Under the pieces are notes generated by a model that searched no databases, was not told the origin of the DNA, and saw nothing but the letters and a program-made list of their open reading frames with translations. The position numbers and the translations under genes were made by a program. 64,000 nucleotides of DNA from Pelomonas saccharophila_A (GTDB taxonomy: Bacteria; Pseudomonadota; Gammaproteobacteria; Burkholderiales; Burkholderiaceae_C), in contig NZ_JAVDXU010000003.1 of the NCBI RefSeq assembly GCF_031458095.1, positions 62,001-126,000 of the forward strand, in the 5' to 3' direction. Positions within the stretch are counted from its first letter, which is position 1. Every line of letters begins with the position of its first letter. Shown piece after piece: positions 53,710-63,924 of the stretch.

Positions 53710-54417
53710 TCAGCGCACCATCGTTTCAACGGCTTCCGGCGAGTTGTGCCGGACGTCCTGGCCCTTGACCACGTAGATGACGACCTCGGCCAGGTTCTTG
53801 GCGTGGTCGCCCACCCGCTCGATAGCCTTAGCGACGAAGACCAGGTCGATGGACGAGGAGATGGTGCGCGGGTCTTCCATCATGTAGGTGATGAGCTTGC
53901 GCAGCAGGCCGTCGAATTCCTTGTCGATCTCATCGTCGTGCTTGAGCACATCCAGCGCACGCTCGACGTCCAGGCGGGCGAAGGCGTCCAGCGACTTGCG
54001 CAGCTGCTTGATGGCCAGTTCGGCTTCGAAGGCCAGGTCGCCCATGGGCAGGCGCAGCCGGCTGGACACGCCGCCCGACACCAGGCGCTGCACGGTGCGG
54101 GCGATGCGCGCCGCCTCGTCGCCGACGCGCTCGAGATTGGCGATGCTCTTGCTGATGGCGATCAGCAGGCGCAGGTCGCGGGCCGTGGGCTGGCGGCGCG
54201 CGATGATGGTCGAGAGATCGCGGTCGATCTCGATTTCCATCGTGTTGACGCGGCCTTCCTTGGCCAGCACTTCATCGGCCGATTCGGCGCTGAAGTCCGC
54301 CAGGGCCTGCACAGCCTGGGCTACCTGGGCCTCGACGAGGCCGCCCATTTCGAGCACGCGGGTCGAGATGCCGCTGAGTTCGGCGTCGAACTGGGTGGAA
54401 AGATGCTTGTCCGTCAT
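53710..54417 (-). CDS. phoU: Phosphate signalling protein PhoU
   Basis: A 235-residue protein of two three-helix bundles with the metal-binding E/D-rich repeats (VGDEAARIAR and VGDHAKNLAE). It links the Pst transporter to PhoR and keeps PhoB inactive when phosphate is plentiful. AGGAGGAC precedes the ATG. Confidence 0.95.
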   Translation of the reverse strand: MTDKHLSTQFDAELSGISTRVLEMGGLVEAQVAQAVQALADFSAESADEVLAKEGRVNTMEIEIDRDLSTIIARRQPTARDLRLLIAISKSIANLERVGDEAARIARTVQRLVSGGVSSRLRLPMGDLAFEAELAIKQLRKSLDAFARLDVERALDVLKHDDEIDKEFDGLLRKLITYMMEDPRTISSSIDLVFVAKAIERVGDHAKNLAEVVIYVVKGQDVRHNSPEAVETMVR

Positions 54418-54427
54418 GCCGTCCTCC

Positions 54428-55213
54428 TTAGCCGAAACGGCCGGTGATGTAATCCTCGGTGTCCTTGCGCTTGGGCTTCATGAAGAGCTCAGCGGTCGGC
54501 CCGAATTCGATCAGGTCGCCCAGGTACATATAGGCCGTGTAATCAGAGCAACGCGCAGCCTGCTGCATGTTGTGGGTCACGATGGCGACGGTGTAGTCGC
54601 TCTTCAGTTCGTGGATGAGCTCTTCGATCTTGCCGGTGGAGATCGGGTCCAGGGCCGAGCACGGCTCGTCGAGCAGCAGGACCTCGGGCTTGATGGCGAT
54701 GCCACGGGCGATGCACAGGCGCTGCTGCTGGCCGCCGGACAGGCCGGCGCCGCTCTGGTTGAGCTTGTCCTTCACTTCCGTCCACAGGGCGGCCTTCTTC
54801 AGGGCCCATTCGACGCGCTCGTCCATCTCCACGCGCGGCAGCGTCTCGAACAGCTTCACCCCGAAGGCGATGTTGTCGTAGATGGACATCGGGAAGGGCG
54901 TGGGCTTCTGGAAGACCATGCCGACCTTGGCGCGGATCAGCGAGACATCGTCCTTGCTCTGCAGGATGTTCTCGCCGTCCAGCAGGATCTCGCCTTCGGC
55001 GCGCTGCTCGGGGTAGAGCTCGAACATGCGGTTCAGCGTGCGCAGCAGCGTGGACTTGCCGCAGCCCGACGGGCCGATGAAGGCGGTGACCTTCTTCTCG
55101 GGGATGTCGAGGTTGATGTTCTTCAGCGCGTGGAAGCTGCCGTAGAAGAAGTTCAGGTTGCGCACCGAGAGCTTGGCGCGCTCGCCCACGGGCGTTTCGA
55201 TCTTGGCGTCCAT
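54428..55213 (-). CDS. pstB: Phosphate ABC transporter ATP-binding protein
   Basis: A 261-residue ATPase with Walker A GPSGCGKST, signature LSGGQQQRLCIARG, Walker B LLLDEPCSALDP and the switch histidine in VTHNMQQAARCSDY. It powers PstCA for high-affinity phosphate uptake. Confidence 0.97.
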   Translation of the reverse strand: MDAKIETPVGERAKLSVRNLNFFYGSFHALKNINLDIPEKKVTAFIGPSGCGKSTLLRTLNRMFELYPEQRAEGEILLDGENILQSKDDVSLIRAKVGMVFQKPTPFPMSIYDNIAFGVKLFETLPRVEMDERVEWALKKAALWTEVKDKLNQSGAGLSGGQQQRLCIARGIAIKPEVLLLDEPCSALDPISTGKIEELIHELKSDYTVAIVTHNMQQAARCSDYTAYMYLGDLIEFGPTAELFMKPKRKDTEDYITGRFG

Positions 55214-55223
55214 GGTGGGGTCC

Positions 55224-56087
55224 TTAGTGTTTGTTCTTGAAGAGCACGCGGGCCAGGATGTTCAGCAGCAGCACGCCCACGGTGATCAGGAAGACGCCAG
55301 CCCAGGCCAGCTTCTGCCAGTTCTCATAGGGGCTCATCGCGAACTTGAAGATGGTGACCGGCAGGCTGGCCATGGGCGCGCCGAGGTCGCTGGTCCAGAA
55401 CTGGTTGGACAGGGCCGTGAACAGCAGCGGCGCCGTCTCGCCAGACACGCGGGCCAGGGCCAGCAGGATGCCGGTGATGACGCCGGCGCGGGCCGCCTTC
55501 AGCGTGATGGACAGGATGACTTTCCACTTGGGCGTACCCAGGGCATAGGCCGCCTCGCGCAGCGCATTGGGCACCAGGCTGAGCATGTTCTCGGTCGTGC
55601 GGATGACGACGGGAATGACCAGCAGGGCCAGGCCCAGTGCGCCGGCCAGACCGGAGAAGCTGTGCATGCGAGCAACGACGACGGCGTAGACGAACAGGCC
55701 GACGACGATGGAGGGCGCCGACAGCAGGATGTCGTTGATGAAGCGCACCGCGCTGCCCAGCCAGGTCTTCTGGCCGTATTCGGCCAGATAGACGCCCGCC
55801 ATGATGCCGACCGGCGTGCCGACCAGGGTGGCCAGGCCGACCATGACGAAGCTGCCGAAGATGGCATTGGCCAGGCCCCCGCCCTCGCCTTGCGGCGGTG
55901 GCGTCATCTGCGTGAAGGTGGCCAGGTTCAGGCCGCCGATGCCCAGATAGATGGTCTCGAACAGGATCCAGACCAGCCAGAACACGCCAAAGGCCATGGC
56001 GCCCAGCGACAGGGCCAGCGCGATGGCGTTGACGCGCTTGCGCTTGTGGTGCATCGCCAGGCGGCGAGCGTCGAGTGCAGTGGTCAT
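55224..56087 (-). CDS. pstA: Phosphate ABC transporter permease PstA
   Basis: A 287-residue permease with six membrane helices and the EAA-type loop AAYALGTPKWKVILSITLKAA. ATG 56087 overlaps the pstC stop as ATGA and fixes the start; the longer in-frame ORF is the shadow of pstC. Forms the channel with PstC. Confidence 0.96.
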   Translation of the reverse strand: MTTALDARRLAMHHKRKRVNAIALALSLGAMAFGVFWLVWILFETIYLGIGGLNLATFTQMTPPPQGEGGGLANAIFGSFVMVGLATLVGTPVGIMAGVYLAEYGQKTWLGSAVRFINDILLSAPSIVVGLFVYAVVVARMHSFSGLAGALGLALLVIPVVIRTTENMLSLVPNALREAAYALGTPKWKVILSITLKAARAGVITGILLALARVSGETAPLLFTALSNQFWTSDLGAPMASLPVTIFKFAMSPYENWQKLAWAGVFLITVGVLLLNILARVLFKNKH

Positions 56088-57106
56088 GAACGGGCTCCCT
56101 CGCCCTTCTTCAGGCGCAGCAGCAGCAACTTGGAGATGGTCAGCACGACGAAGGTGATCAGGAAGAGGACCAGGCCCAGATACATCAGCGAGGCCTGGTG
56201 CAGGCCCTCGCCGGCTTCGGCGAACTCGTTGGCCAGCGTCGACGTGATGCTGTTGGCGGCCTCGAAGACCGACAGCGAATTCAGCTGGTTCATGTTGCCG
56301 ATGACGAAGGTGACGGCCATGGTCTCGCCCAGGGCCCGCCCCAGGCCCAGCATGACACCACCGACGACGCCGGTCTTGGTGTAGGGCAGCACGACGCGGG
56401 ACACAACCTCCCAGGTCGTCGCGCCCAGGCCATAGGCGGACTCCTTCAGCATCGGCGGCGTGACCTCGAAGACGTCGCGCATCACCGAGGCGATGAAGGG
56501 GATGATCATGATGGCCAGGATGATGCCGGCCGACAGGATGCCTATGCCCACCGGCGGGCCGGAGAACAGCGCGCCGATGAAGGGCACGCCGGTGAACATC
56601 GCCTGCAGGGGCTGCTGCACGAAGGTGGCGAGGATGGGGCCGAACACCAGCAGACCCCACATGCCGTAGACGATGGAGGGCACGGCGGCCAGCAGCTCGA
56701 TGGCGATGCCCAGGGGGCGCTTGAGCCAGCCGGGTGACAGCTCGGTCAGGAAGATGGCGATGCCGAAGCTGACCGGCACGGCGATGACCAGGGCGATGAA
56801 GGAGCTGGCCAAGGTGCCGTAGATCATCACCAGGCCGCCGAACTTCTCCTGCACCGGATCCCATTCCGCGCTGGTCAGGAAGCCCAGGCCAAAGGCTCTG
56901 AGGGCCGGCGCCGCGCCGACGATGAGGGAGCCGATGATGCCCACCATCAATGCCAGCGTCAGCCAGGCGGCGCCCTGCGACAGGGCCGCGAACACGGCGT
57001 CGGCCCACGGGGCGACGCGTCGACGCTGGGGTTGGGGACTCATCGGCGAGGTCTGGGGTTCGCTTCGGTCGACGCCGGCTTCACCGGCTGGAAGGATGGC
57101 TGCCAA
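56084..57106 (-). CDS. pstC: Phosphate ABC transporter permease PstC, TTG start
   Basis: A 340-residue permease with six membrane helices and the EAA-type loop ESAYGLGATTWEVVSRVVLP. The TTG at 57104-57106 has AGGAGG four bases upstream, whereas the next start, ATG 57043, has no site; I therefore prefer TTG. It follows pstS after a hairpin. Confidence 0.93.
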   Translation of the reverse strand: MAAILPAGEAGVDRSEPQTSPMSPQPQRRRVAPWADAVFAALSQGAAWLTLALMVGIIGSLIVGAAPALRAFGLGFLTSAEWDPVQEKFGGLVMIYGTLASSFIALVIAVPVSFGIAIFLTELSPGWLKRPLGIAIELLAAVPSIVYGMWGLLVFGPILATFVQQPLQAMFTGVPFIGALFSGPPVGIGILSAGIILAIMIIPFIASVMRDVFEVTPPMLKESAYGLGATTWEVVSRVVLPYTKTGVVGGVMLGLGRALGETMAVTFVIGNMNQLNSLSVFEAANSITSTLANEFAEAGEGLHQASLMYLGLVLFLITFVVLTISKLLLLRLKKGEGARS

Positions 57107-57152
57107 GGAACCTCCTGAAGTGGGTCACGGATGGGACGCCTTCGATGTGGCA

Positions 57153-57174
57153 AGGCCCGGCTGCAGCCGGGCCT
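57153..57174 (-). terminator. Attenuating hairpin between pstS and pstC
   Basis: A perfect 22-base palindrome, 11 bases per arm, of mostly G and C, with no T run after it. Such hairpins protect or partly terminate pstS mRNA so that the binding protein is made in excess over the permease. Confidence 0.6.
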
Positions 57175-57203
57175 GCCTCGATGTCATCGAGGGCGTCCGG
57201 GCA

Positions 57204-58244
57204 TCACTTGTAGGCGACGGGCTTGCCGGCGCTGTCCTTGATCTGGTCGGCCCACTGCTTGCGCACCAGGTTCTTCACGGTGTCAGGCAGGGGCACGTAG
57301 TCGAGGTCGTCGGCCATCTTGTCGCCGTTGACATAGGCCCATTCGAAGAACTTCAGCGCGGCGCTGGCCTGGGCGGCCTTGTCCTGGGACTTGAACATCA
57401 GGATGTAGGTCGGGTTGGTCAGCGGCCAGGCGGTCTTGCCGGGCTGGTCGGTGGTGATCTGGTAGAAGGTCTTGTTCCAGTCGGCACCGGCCGCGGCGGC
57501 CTTGAAGGCGTCGTCGCTCGGGTTGACCCATTGGCCGTCCTTGTTCTTCAGCTGGACGTAGGTCATCTTGTTCTGCTTCACATAGGCGTACTCGACGTAG
57601 CCGATGGAGTTGGGCAGGCGTTGTACGAAGGCCGCGACGCCCTCGTTGCCCTTGCCGGCGGTGCCAGCCAGCCACTTGACCGTCGTGCCTTCGCCGACCT
57701 TGTCCTTCCACTCGGGGCTGACCTTGGACAGGTAGTTGGTGAAGATGAAGGTCGTGCCGGAACCGTCGGCACGGGCGACCGGGGCGATGGCCGCGTCAGG
57801 CAGGGCGACGCCCGGGTTCAGCGCCGTGATGGCCGCGTCATTCCACTTCGTGACCTTGCCCAGATAGATGTCGGCCAGCACGGCGCCGGTCAGCTTGATC
57901 TGGCCCGGGGCGATGCCCTTGATGTTGACGACCGGCACGACGCCGCCGATGACGGTGGGGAACTGGACCAGGCCGTCCTTGGCCAGCTCTTCGTCCTTCA
58001 ACGGCATGTCGGAGGCGCCGAAATCGACCGTCTTGGCCTTGATCTGGCGGATGCCGGCACCGGAGCCGACGGACTGGTAGTTGATGCGGGCGCCGCTGGC
58101 CTTGTTGTAGGCATCGGCCCACTTGGCGTAGATGGGAGCCGGGAAGGTGGCGCCAGCGCCGGTCACGTCCTGGGCAAGGGCCATCTGGGCGCCGAACAGA
58201 CCCGCGACGATCGCGAGCGACTTGCTGACCTGGACAAAGTTCAT
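57204..58244 (-). CDS. pstS: Phosphate-binding protein PstS
   Basis: A 346-residue periplasmic protein with signal peptide (MNFVQVSKSLAIVAGLFGAQMALAQ) and phosphate-binding TGAGATFPAPIY, GSGAGIRQI, GASDMPL and ADGSGTTF. ATG 58244, preceded by GGAAGG, is chosen; the ORF upstream runs through the Pho-box region and is not coding. First gene of the pst-pho operon. Confidence 0.97.
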   Translation of the reverse strand: MNFVQVSKSLAIVAGLFGAQMALAQDVTGAGATFPAPIYAKWADAYNKASGARINYQSVGSGAGIRQIKAKTVDFGASDMPLKDEELAKDGLVQFPTVIGGVVPVVNIKGIAPGQIKLTGAVLADIYLGKVTKWNDAAITALNPGVALPDAAIAPVARADGSGTTFIFTNYLSKVSPEWKDKVGEGTTVKWLAGTAGKGNEGVAAFVQRLPNSIGYVEYAYVKQNKMTYVQLKNKDGQWVNPSDDAFKAAAAGADWNKTFYQITTDQPGKTAWPLTNPTYILMFKSQDKAAQASAALKFFEWAYVNGDKMADDLDYVPLPDTVKNLVRKQWADQIKDSAGKPVAYK

Positions 58245-58282
58245 CTGAGACCCTTCCGCAGTGCGGTTTTGACGATGCCGCC

Positions 58283-58316
58283 ATCCTAGGGATCGAATAT
58301 GACGGTTCAGTGACCG
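58283..58316 (-). promoter_or_regulatory. Pho box and -10 for pstS
   Basis: On the minus strand CGGTCAC-TGAA-CCGTCAT (58299-58316) is a two-repeat Pho box with the usual 7+4+7 spacing. TAGGAT (58283-58288) follows after ten bases, the expected -10 position at PhoB-dependent promoters. Confidence 0.8.
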
Positions 58317-58387
58317 GCCCGTCATCGATCCGGACATTGGAGCGCGGCAAAGCCTCAGTGGGAAGCGGCCTGAACCGCTTTGTGACA

Positions 58388-58432
58388 CTGTCATTTTCGG
58401 TTCACGCAAGCGTCATATTGCACTTCTAGAGT
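58388..58432 (+). promoter_or_regulatory. Pho box array and -10 for the fasciclin lipoprotein gene
   Basis: On the plus strand CTGTCAT (58388-58394), GGTTCAC (58399-58405) and GCGTCAT (58410-58416) repeat every 11 bases. TAGAGT (58427-58432) follows ten bases after the last repeat. This puts the divergent gene at 58470 in the Pho regulon. Confidence 0.75.
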
Positions 58433-58469
58433 GCCGGCCAGCCGTTTACAGACCCGACTGGAGCACCGA

Positions 58470-58949
58470 ATGATCCGCCGCACCTCCCTGATCGCCCTGG
58501 CCGCCTGCGCCCTGCTGGCCGCCTGCGCCACCACGCCCGCCCCCGCCCCGCTGGCCGACACCCTGGCCCGCGACCCGCAGCTCAGCACCTTCAACCGCCT
58601 GGTGGCCCAGGCCGGCTTGGTGGACGAGCTGCGCGCCGCCGGCCCGCTGACCGTCTTTGCGCCGACCGACGAGGCCTTCAAGGCCGTGCCGGCCAAGACC
58701 CTGGAGGCGCTGGCCGCCGACCCGGCCCAGCTCAAGGCCGTGCTGGGCTATCACGTCATCGACGGCCGCGTCGCCGCCGCCGACGTGAAGCCGGGGGCCG
58801 CCAAGACCCACCAGGGCGCGACCCTGGCCCTGGCCAAGACCGGCGGCTTCGTCACCGTGGATGACGCCGTCGTGCAGCAGGCCGACATCGTCGCGACCAA
58901 TGGCGTGGCCCATGTCGTTGACCGCGTGCTGATGCCGCCGAAGAAGTAA
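58470..58949 (+). CDS. Fasciclin-domain lipoprotein, probable Pho-regulon member
   Basis: A 159-residue protein with a lipoprotein signal ending LLAAC and one fasciclin (FAS1) domain: TLARDPQLSTFNRLVAQAGL, LTVFAPTDEAFKAVP, LKAVLGYHVIDG and the final GVAHVVDRVLMP. FAS1 domains mediate adhesion or surface binding. GGAG six bases before the ATG. PhoB-box control is predicted from the promoter. Confidence 0.9.
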   Translation: MIRRTSLIALAACALLAACATTPAPAPLADTLARDPQLSTFNRLVAQAGLVDELRAAGPLTVFAPTDEAFKAVPAKTLEALAADPAQLKAVLGYHVIDGRVAAADVKPGAAKTHQGATLALAKTGGFVTVDDAVVQQADIVATNGVAHVVDRVLMPPKK

Positions 58950-58953
58950 ACGA

Positions 58954-58978
58954 AAAGGCCGCCCCGGGGGCGGCCTTT
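58954..58978. terminator. Bidirectional terminator between the fasciclin gene and glmM
   Basis: AAAGGCCGCCCC and GGGGCGGCCTTT form a perfect 12-bp stem with T-rich flanks on both strands. It ends both convergent genes. Confidence 0.9.
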
Positions 58979-58995
58979 CCTTTTGTGCCGGCGGA

Positions 58996-60327
58996 TCAGG
59001 CCGTCAGCGTGTCGGCTAGGCGCTGAGCACAACGCTTGGCCAGGTCGGCGTCCGAGGCCTCGACCATCACGCGCACCAGCGGCTCCGTGCCCGACGGACG
59101 GATCAGCACCCGGCCGCGATCGCCCAGCTCGGCGACGACGGCCGCCTGCTCCTCCGTCAGGCGGGTGTTGGCTTTCCAGTCCTGGCCCGGCTGCAGACGC
59201 ACATTGATCAGCGTCTGCGGGAACAGATCCACGCCTTGCAGTTGCTCCGCCAGGCCGCGGCCGCTGCGGCAGACGGCCTGCAGCACCAGCAGAGCGCTGA
59301 CGATGCCGTCGCCCGTGGTGTGCTTGTCCAGGGCCAGCAGATGGCCGGAGCCTTCGCCGCCCAGTTGCCAGCCGCGGGCGGCCAGCTCTTCCAGCACATA
59401 GCGGTCGCCGACCTTGGCGCGTACGAACTCGACATCGCGTGAGCGCAGGGCCAGCTCGACCGCCATATTCGTCATCAGCGTGCCGACGGCACCGGGCACG
59501 CGCAGGCCCTGGGCCAGGCGGTCGGCCACCATCACATAGAGCAGCTCGTCGCCGTTGTAGAGGCGCCCGTTGGCGTCCACCAGCTGCAGGCGGTCGGCAT
59601 CGCCGTCTAGGGCCACGCCGTAGTCGGCGCCTTGGGCCTTGACGGCCTCGACGAGGGCGCCGGGCGCCGTGGCGCCGAAGCCGGCATTGATGTTGAAGCC
59701 ATCGGGTTTGCAGCCGATGGAGATGACCTCGGCGCCCAGCTCATGGAAGACGTCGGGAGCGACGTGATAGGCCGCGCCATGGGCCGCGTCGACGACGATC
59801 TTCAGCCCCTTGAGCGTCAGGTCGGAACCGAAGCTGTTCTTGCAGAACTCGATATAGCGGCCACGCGCATCTTCCAGACGCTTGGCGCGGCCCAGACTCG
59901 CCGAGTCCACCCATTGCGGCGCCTCTTCCAGCGCGGATTCGACGGCGAGCTCCCAGGCATCGGGCAGCTTCTCGCCCTTGTCGGAGAAGAACTTGATGCC
60001 GTTGTCGGCAAAGGGGTTGTGCGAGGCGCTGATGACGACACCGAGATCCAGGCGCAGCGCGCGCGTCAGGTAGGCGACGCCCGGCGTGGGCAGCGGGCCG
60101 GTCAGCAGCACATTGACGCCGGCGGAAGCGAAGCCGGCTTCCAGCGCGGACTCGATCATGTAGCCCGAGATGCGCGTGTCCTTGCCGATCAGCACCGTGG
60201 GGCGCTTGTTCGACTTGCGCAGCACGCGGCCCACGGCATGGCCCAGGCGCAGCATGAAGTCGGGCGTGATCGGGTCCTGGCCTACCGTGCCTCGAATGCC
60301 GTCGGTTCCAAAATACTTGCGGCCCAT
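58996..60327 (-). CDS. glmM: Phosphoglucosamine mutase
   Basis: A 443-residue enzyme converting glucosamine-6-phosphate to glucosamine-1-phosphate for peptidoglycan and LPS. N-terminal YFGTDGIRGTVG, the phosphoserine loop VISASHNPFADNG, the metal-binding DGDADR and the phosphate-binding RPSGTEPLVRVM. AAGGAAGAG precedes ATG 60327. It follows folP by 13 bases. Confidence 0.96.
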   Translation of the reverse strand: MGRKYFGTDGIRGTVGQDPITPDFMLRLGHAVGRVLRKSNKRPTVLIGKDTRISGYMIESALEAGFASAGVNVLLTGPLPTPGVAYLTRALRLDLGVVISASHNPFADNGIKFFSDKGEKLPDAWELAVESALEEAPQWVDSASLGRAKRLEDARGRYIEFCKNSFGSDLTLKGLKIVVDAAHGAAYHVAPDVFHELGAEVISIGCKPDGFNINAGFGATAPGALVEAVKAQGADYGVALDGDADRLQLVDANGRLYNGDELLYVMVADRLAQGLRVPGAVGTLMTNMAVELALRSRDVEFVRAKVGDRYVLEELAARGWQLGGEGSGHLLALDKHTTGDGIVSALLVLQAVCRSGRGLAEQLQGVDLFPQTLINVRLQPGQDWKANTRLTEEQAAVVAELGDRGRVLIRPSGTEPLVRVMVEASDADLAKRCAQRLADTLTA

Positions 60328-60340
60328 CGAGCTCTTCCTT

Positions 60341-61183
60341 TTATTCAGTGGCCAGGATTGTCGCCGCATCGACGGCGGCCCAGACCTTGAGCGCGTCCAC
60401 CGTGGCGGCGACATCGTGCACACGCAGCACGTTCGCACCCAGGCTGACGGCCTTCAGCGCCGCTGCCAGGCTGGCCGGCAGGCGTTGGTCCACCGCCCGG
60501 CCGGTGATGTCGCCCAGGGTGCGCTTGCGCGACCAGCCGACCAGCAGCGGATAGCCCAGCTCGGCCAGGCGCGGCTGGCCGGCGAGCAGTTGCAGGTTGT
60601 GCTCGGCCTTCTTGGCGAAACCGTAGCCCGGGTCCAAGGCGATGCAGTCGGCCGGAATGCCCGAATCGCGCGCCGCCTGGGCGCGCCGGGCCAAAAAGGC
60701 GGCCACCTCGGCGACGACGTCGCCATAGACGGCCAGATCCATCATCGAGGCCGGCTCGCCGCGCATATGCATCAGGCAGACGCCCGCGCCACTGCCCGCC
60801 ACGGCGGCGAGCGCGCCCGGCATCTGCAAGGCCTGGACGTCGTTGATGATGTCCGCGCCGGCGTCCAGGGCCCTGCGCATCACCTCGGGCTTGCAGGTGT
60901 CGATCGAGACCGGCACGCCCAGCGTGACGGCCGCGGCCAGCACCTTGTCGATGCGAGCCCATTCGCTGTCGGCATCGACGCGCGGCGCGCCGGGGCGGGT
61001 GGACTCGCCGCCGATGTCCAGGATGTCGGCCCCTTCGGCGACCAGGCGCTCGCAGTGGGCGATGGCCGTGCGGCTGTCGTCGTGCTGGCCGCCGTCCGAG
61101 AAGGAATCGGGCGTCACGTTGACGATGCCCATCACGCGGGGGCGGCTCAGGTCGATGCGGAATCGGCGGGTCTGCCAGTGCAT
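60341..61183 (-). CDS. folP: Dihydropteroate synthase
   Basis: A 280-residue folate enzyme, the sulfonamide target. It has MGIVNVTPDSFSDGG and DILDIGGESTRPGA at the N-terminus, then DPGYGFAKKAEHN and the C-terminal VLRVHDVAATVDA. Located between ftsH and glmM as in most beta- and gammaproteobacteria. Confidence 0.96.
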   Translation of the reverse strand: MHWQTRRFRIDLSRPRVMGIVNVTPDSFSDGGQHDDSRTAIAHCERLVAEGADILDIGGESTRPGAPRVDADSEWARIDKVLAAAVTLGVPVSIDTCKPEVMRRALDAGADIINDVQALQMPGALAAVAGSGAGVCLMHMRGEPASMMDLAVYGDVVAEVAAFLARRAQAARDSGIPADCIALDPGYGFAKKAEHNLQLLAGQPRLAELGYPLLVGWSRKRTLGDITGRAVDQRLPASLAAALKAVSLGANVLRVHDVAATVDALKVWAAVDAATILATE

Positions 61184-61202
61184 GCGCGGCTCGGAATGGA
61201 AA

Positions 61203-61228
61203 ACGGGCCCGGTGGAAGCCGGGCCCGT
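61203..61228 (-). terminator. Hairpin between ftsH and folP
   Basis: ACGGGCCCGG and CCGGGCCCGT form a perfect 10-bp stem; on the minus strand TTTTCC follows. It should separate or attenuate folP-glmM from ftsH. Confidence 0.75.
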
Positions 61229-61242
61229 CGGGGTTGTGTGGA

Positions 61243-63144
<1,902 letters not shown>

Positions 63145-63229
63145 TGCGACTCCTTGGCCCTGATGGCCCAGCGCGGGTTTCAGGACAGTGGGGGCGATTT
63201 TAGGGCCGGCAAGGGGGCCAGCCCTGTAA

Positions 63230-63904
63230 TCAGCGGTTTTTCAAGCCCATGCCCACCAAGAATGTCTCGGAAGACCGGATGCGGGAGGCCTTGGGCTTGA
63301 CGACCTTGAAGACCTTGAAATGCGCCTTGAAGAGGTCCACGAGCTCGTTGTAGCCCGTGCCATGGAAGACCTTGGCGACCAGGGCCCCGTCGGGTTTGAG
63401 GTGCTTGTCGGCGAAATCGACGGCCAATTCGATCAGATTTGAAATGCGGGCGGCGTCGGTCGACGCAATACCCGACAGATTGGGCGCCATGTCGGAAACC
63501 ACGACGTCCACGGCCCGGCCCGCCAGGGCTTCCTCGAGCTGGGCCAGCACCGCGTCCTCCTGGAAATCGCCCTGGATGAAGTGCACACCCTCGATGGGCT
63601 CGAACTCCAGCAGGTCCAGCGCAATGATGGCGCCGTTGAGCTGGCCCACGGCCGCCCCGCCCTGCCCCGCCTCCTTGGGCGCGAACTTGCGGCGCAGATA
63701 CTGGCTCCAGGCGCCCGGCGTGGCACCCAGGTCCACCACCACCTGGCCCGGGCGGATCAGCTTGAGCTCCTCGTCGATTTCCTTGAGCTTGTAGGCGGCA
63801 CGCGAGCGATAGCCGTCCTTCTGTGCCTGCTGCACATAGGGATCCGAGACATGGTTGTTCAACCACGCCTTGTTCAGTTTCTTGCTTTTGGTTTGAGTTT
63901 TCAT
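63230..63904 (-). CDS. rlmE: 23S rRNA 2'-O-ribose methyltransferase RlmE (FtsJ)
   Basis: A 224-residue SAM-dependent enzyme that methylates U2552. It has VVDLGATPGAWSQYL for SAM binding, the catalytic VVSDMAPN and LVAKVFHGTG, and the early lysine in SRAAYKLKEI. It lies upstream of ftsH in the same direction, 85 bases apart, and diverges from yhbY. Confidence 0.95.
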   Translation of the reverse strand: MKTQTKSKKLNKAWLNNHVSDPYVQQAQKDGYRSRAAYKLKEIDEELKLIRPGQVVVDLGATPGAWSQYLRRKFAPKEAGQGGAAVGQLNGAIIALDLLEFEPIEGVHFIQGDFQEDAVLAQLEEALAGRAVDVVVSDMAPNLSGIASTDAARISNLIELAVDFADKHLKPDGALVAKVFHGTGYNELVDLFKAHFKVFKVVKPKASRIRSSETFLVGMGLKNR

Positions 63905-63924
63905 GCCTACGGGATAATACGGGG

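Noticed and set aside
57204..58409. Longer 401-residue form of PstS
   Set aside because: The extra N-terminus would be encoded by the Pho-box promoter and would bury the signal peptide; ATG 58244 fits the family.
63145..63229. Possible sigma-32 promoter upstream of ftsH (CCTGAAA ... CCATCA on the minus strand)
   Set aside because: The spacer is only about 11 bases, shorter than the 13-15 required, and the -10 match is weak.
63905..63924. Shared -10-like GGGATAATAC between rlmE and yhbY
   Set aside because: A start from either hexamer would leave almost no leader before the ATGs. Leaderless transcription is possible but unsupported, and no -35 is convincing.
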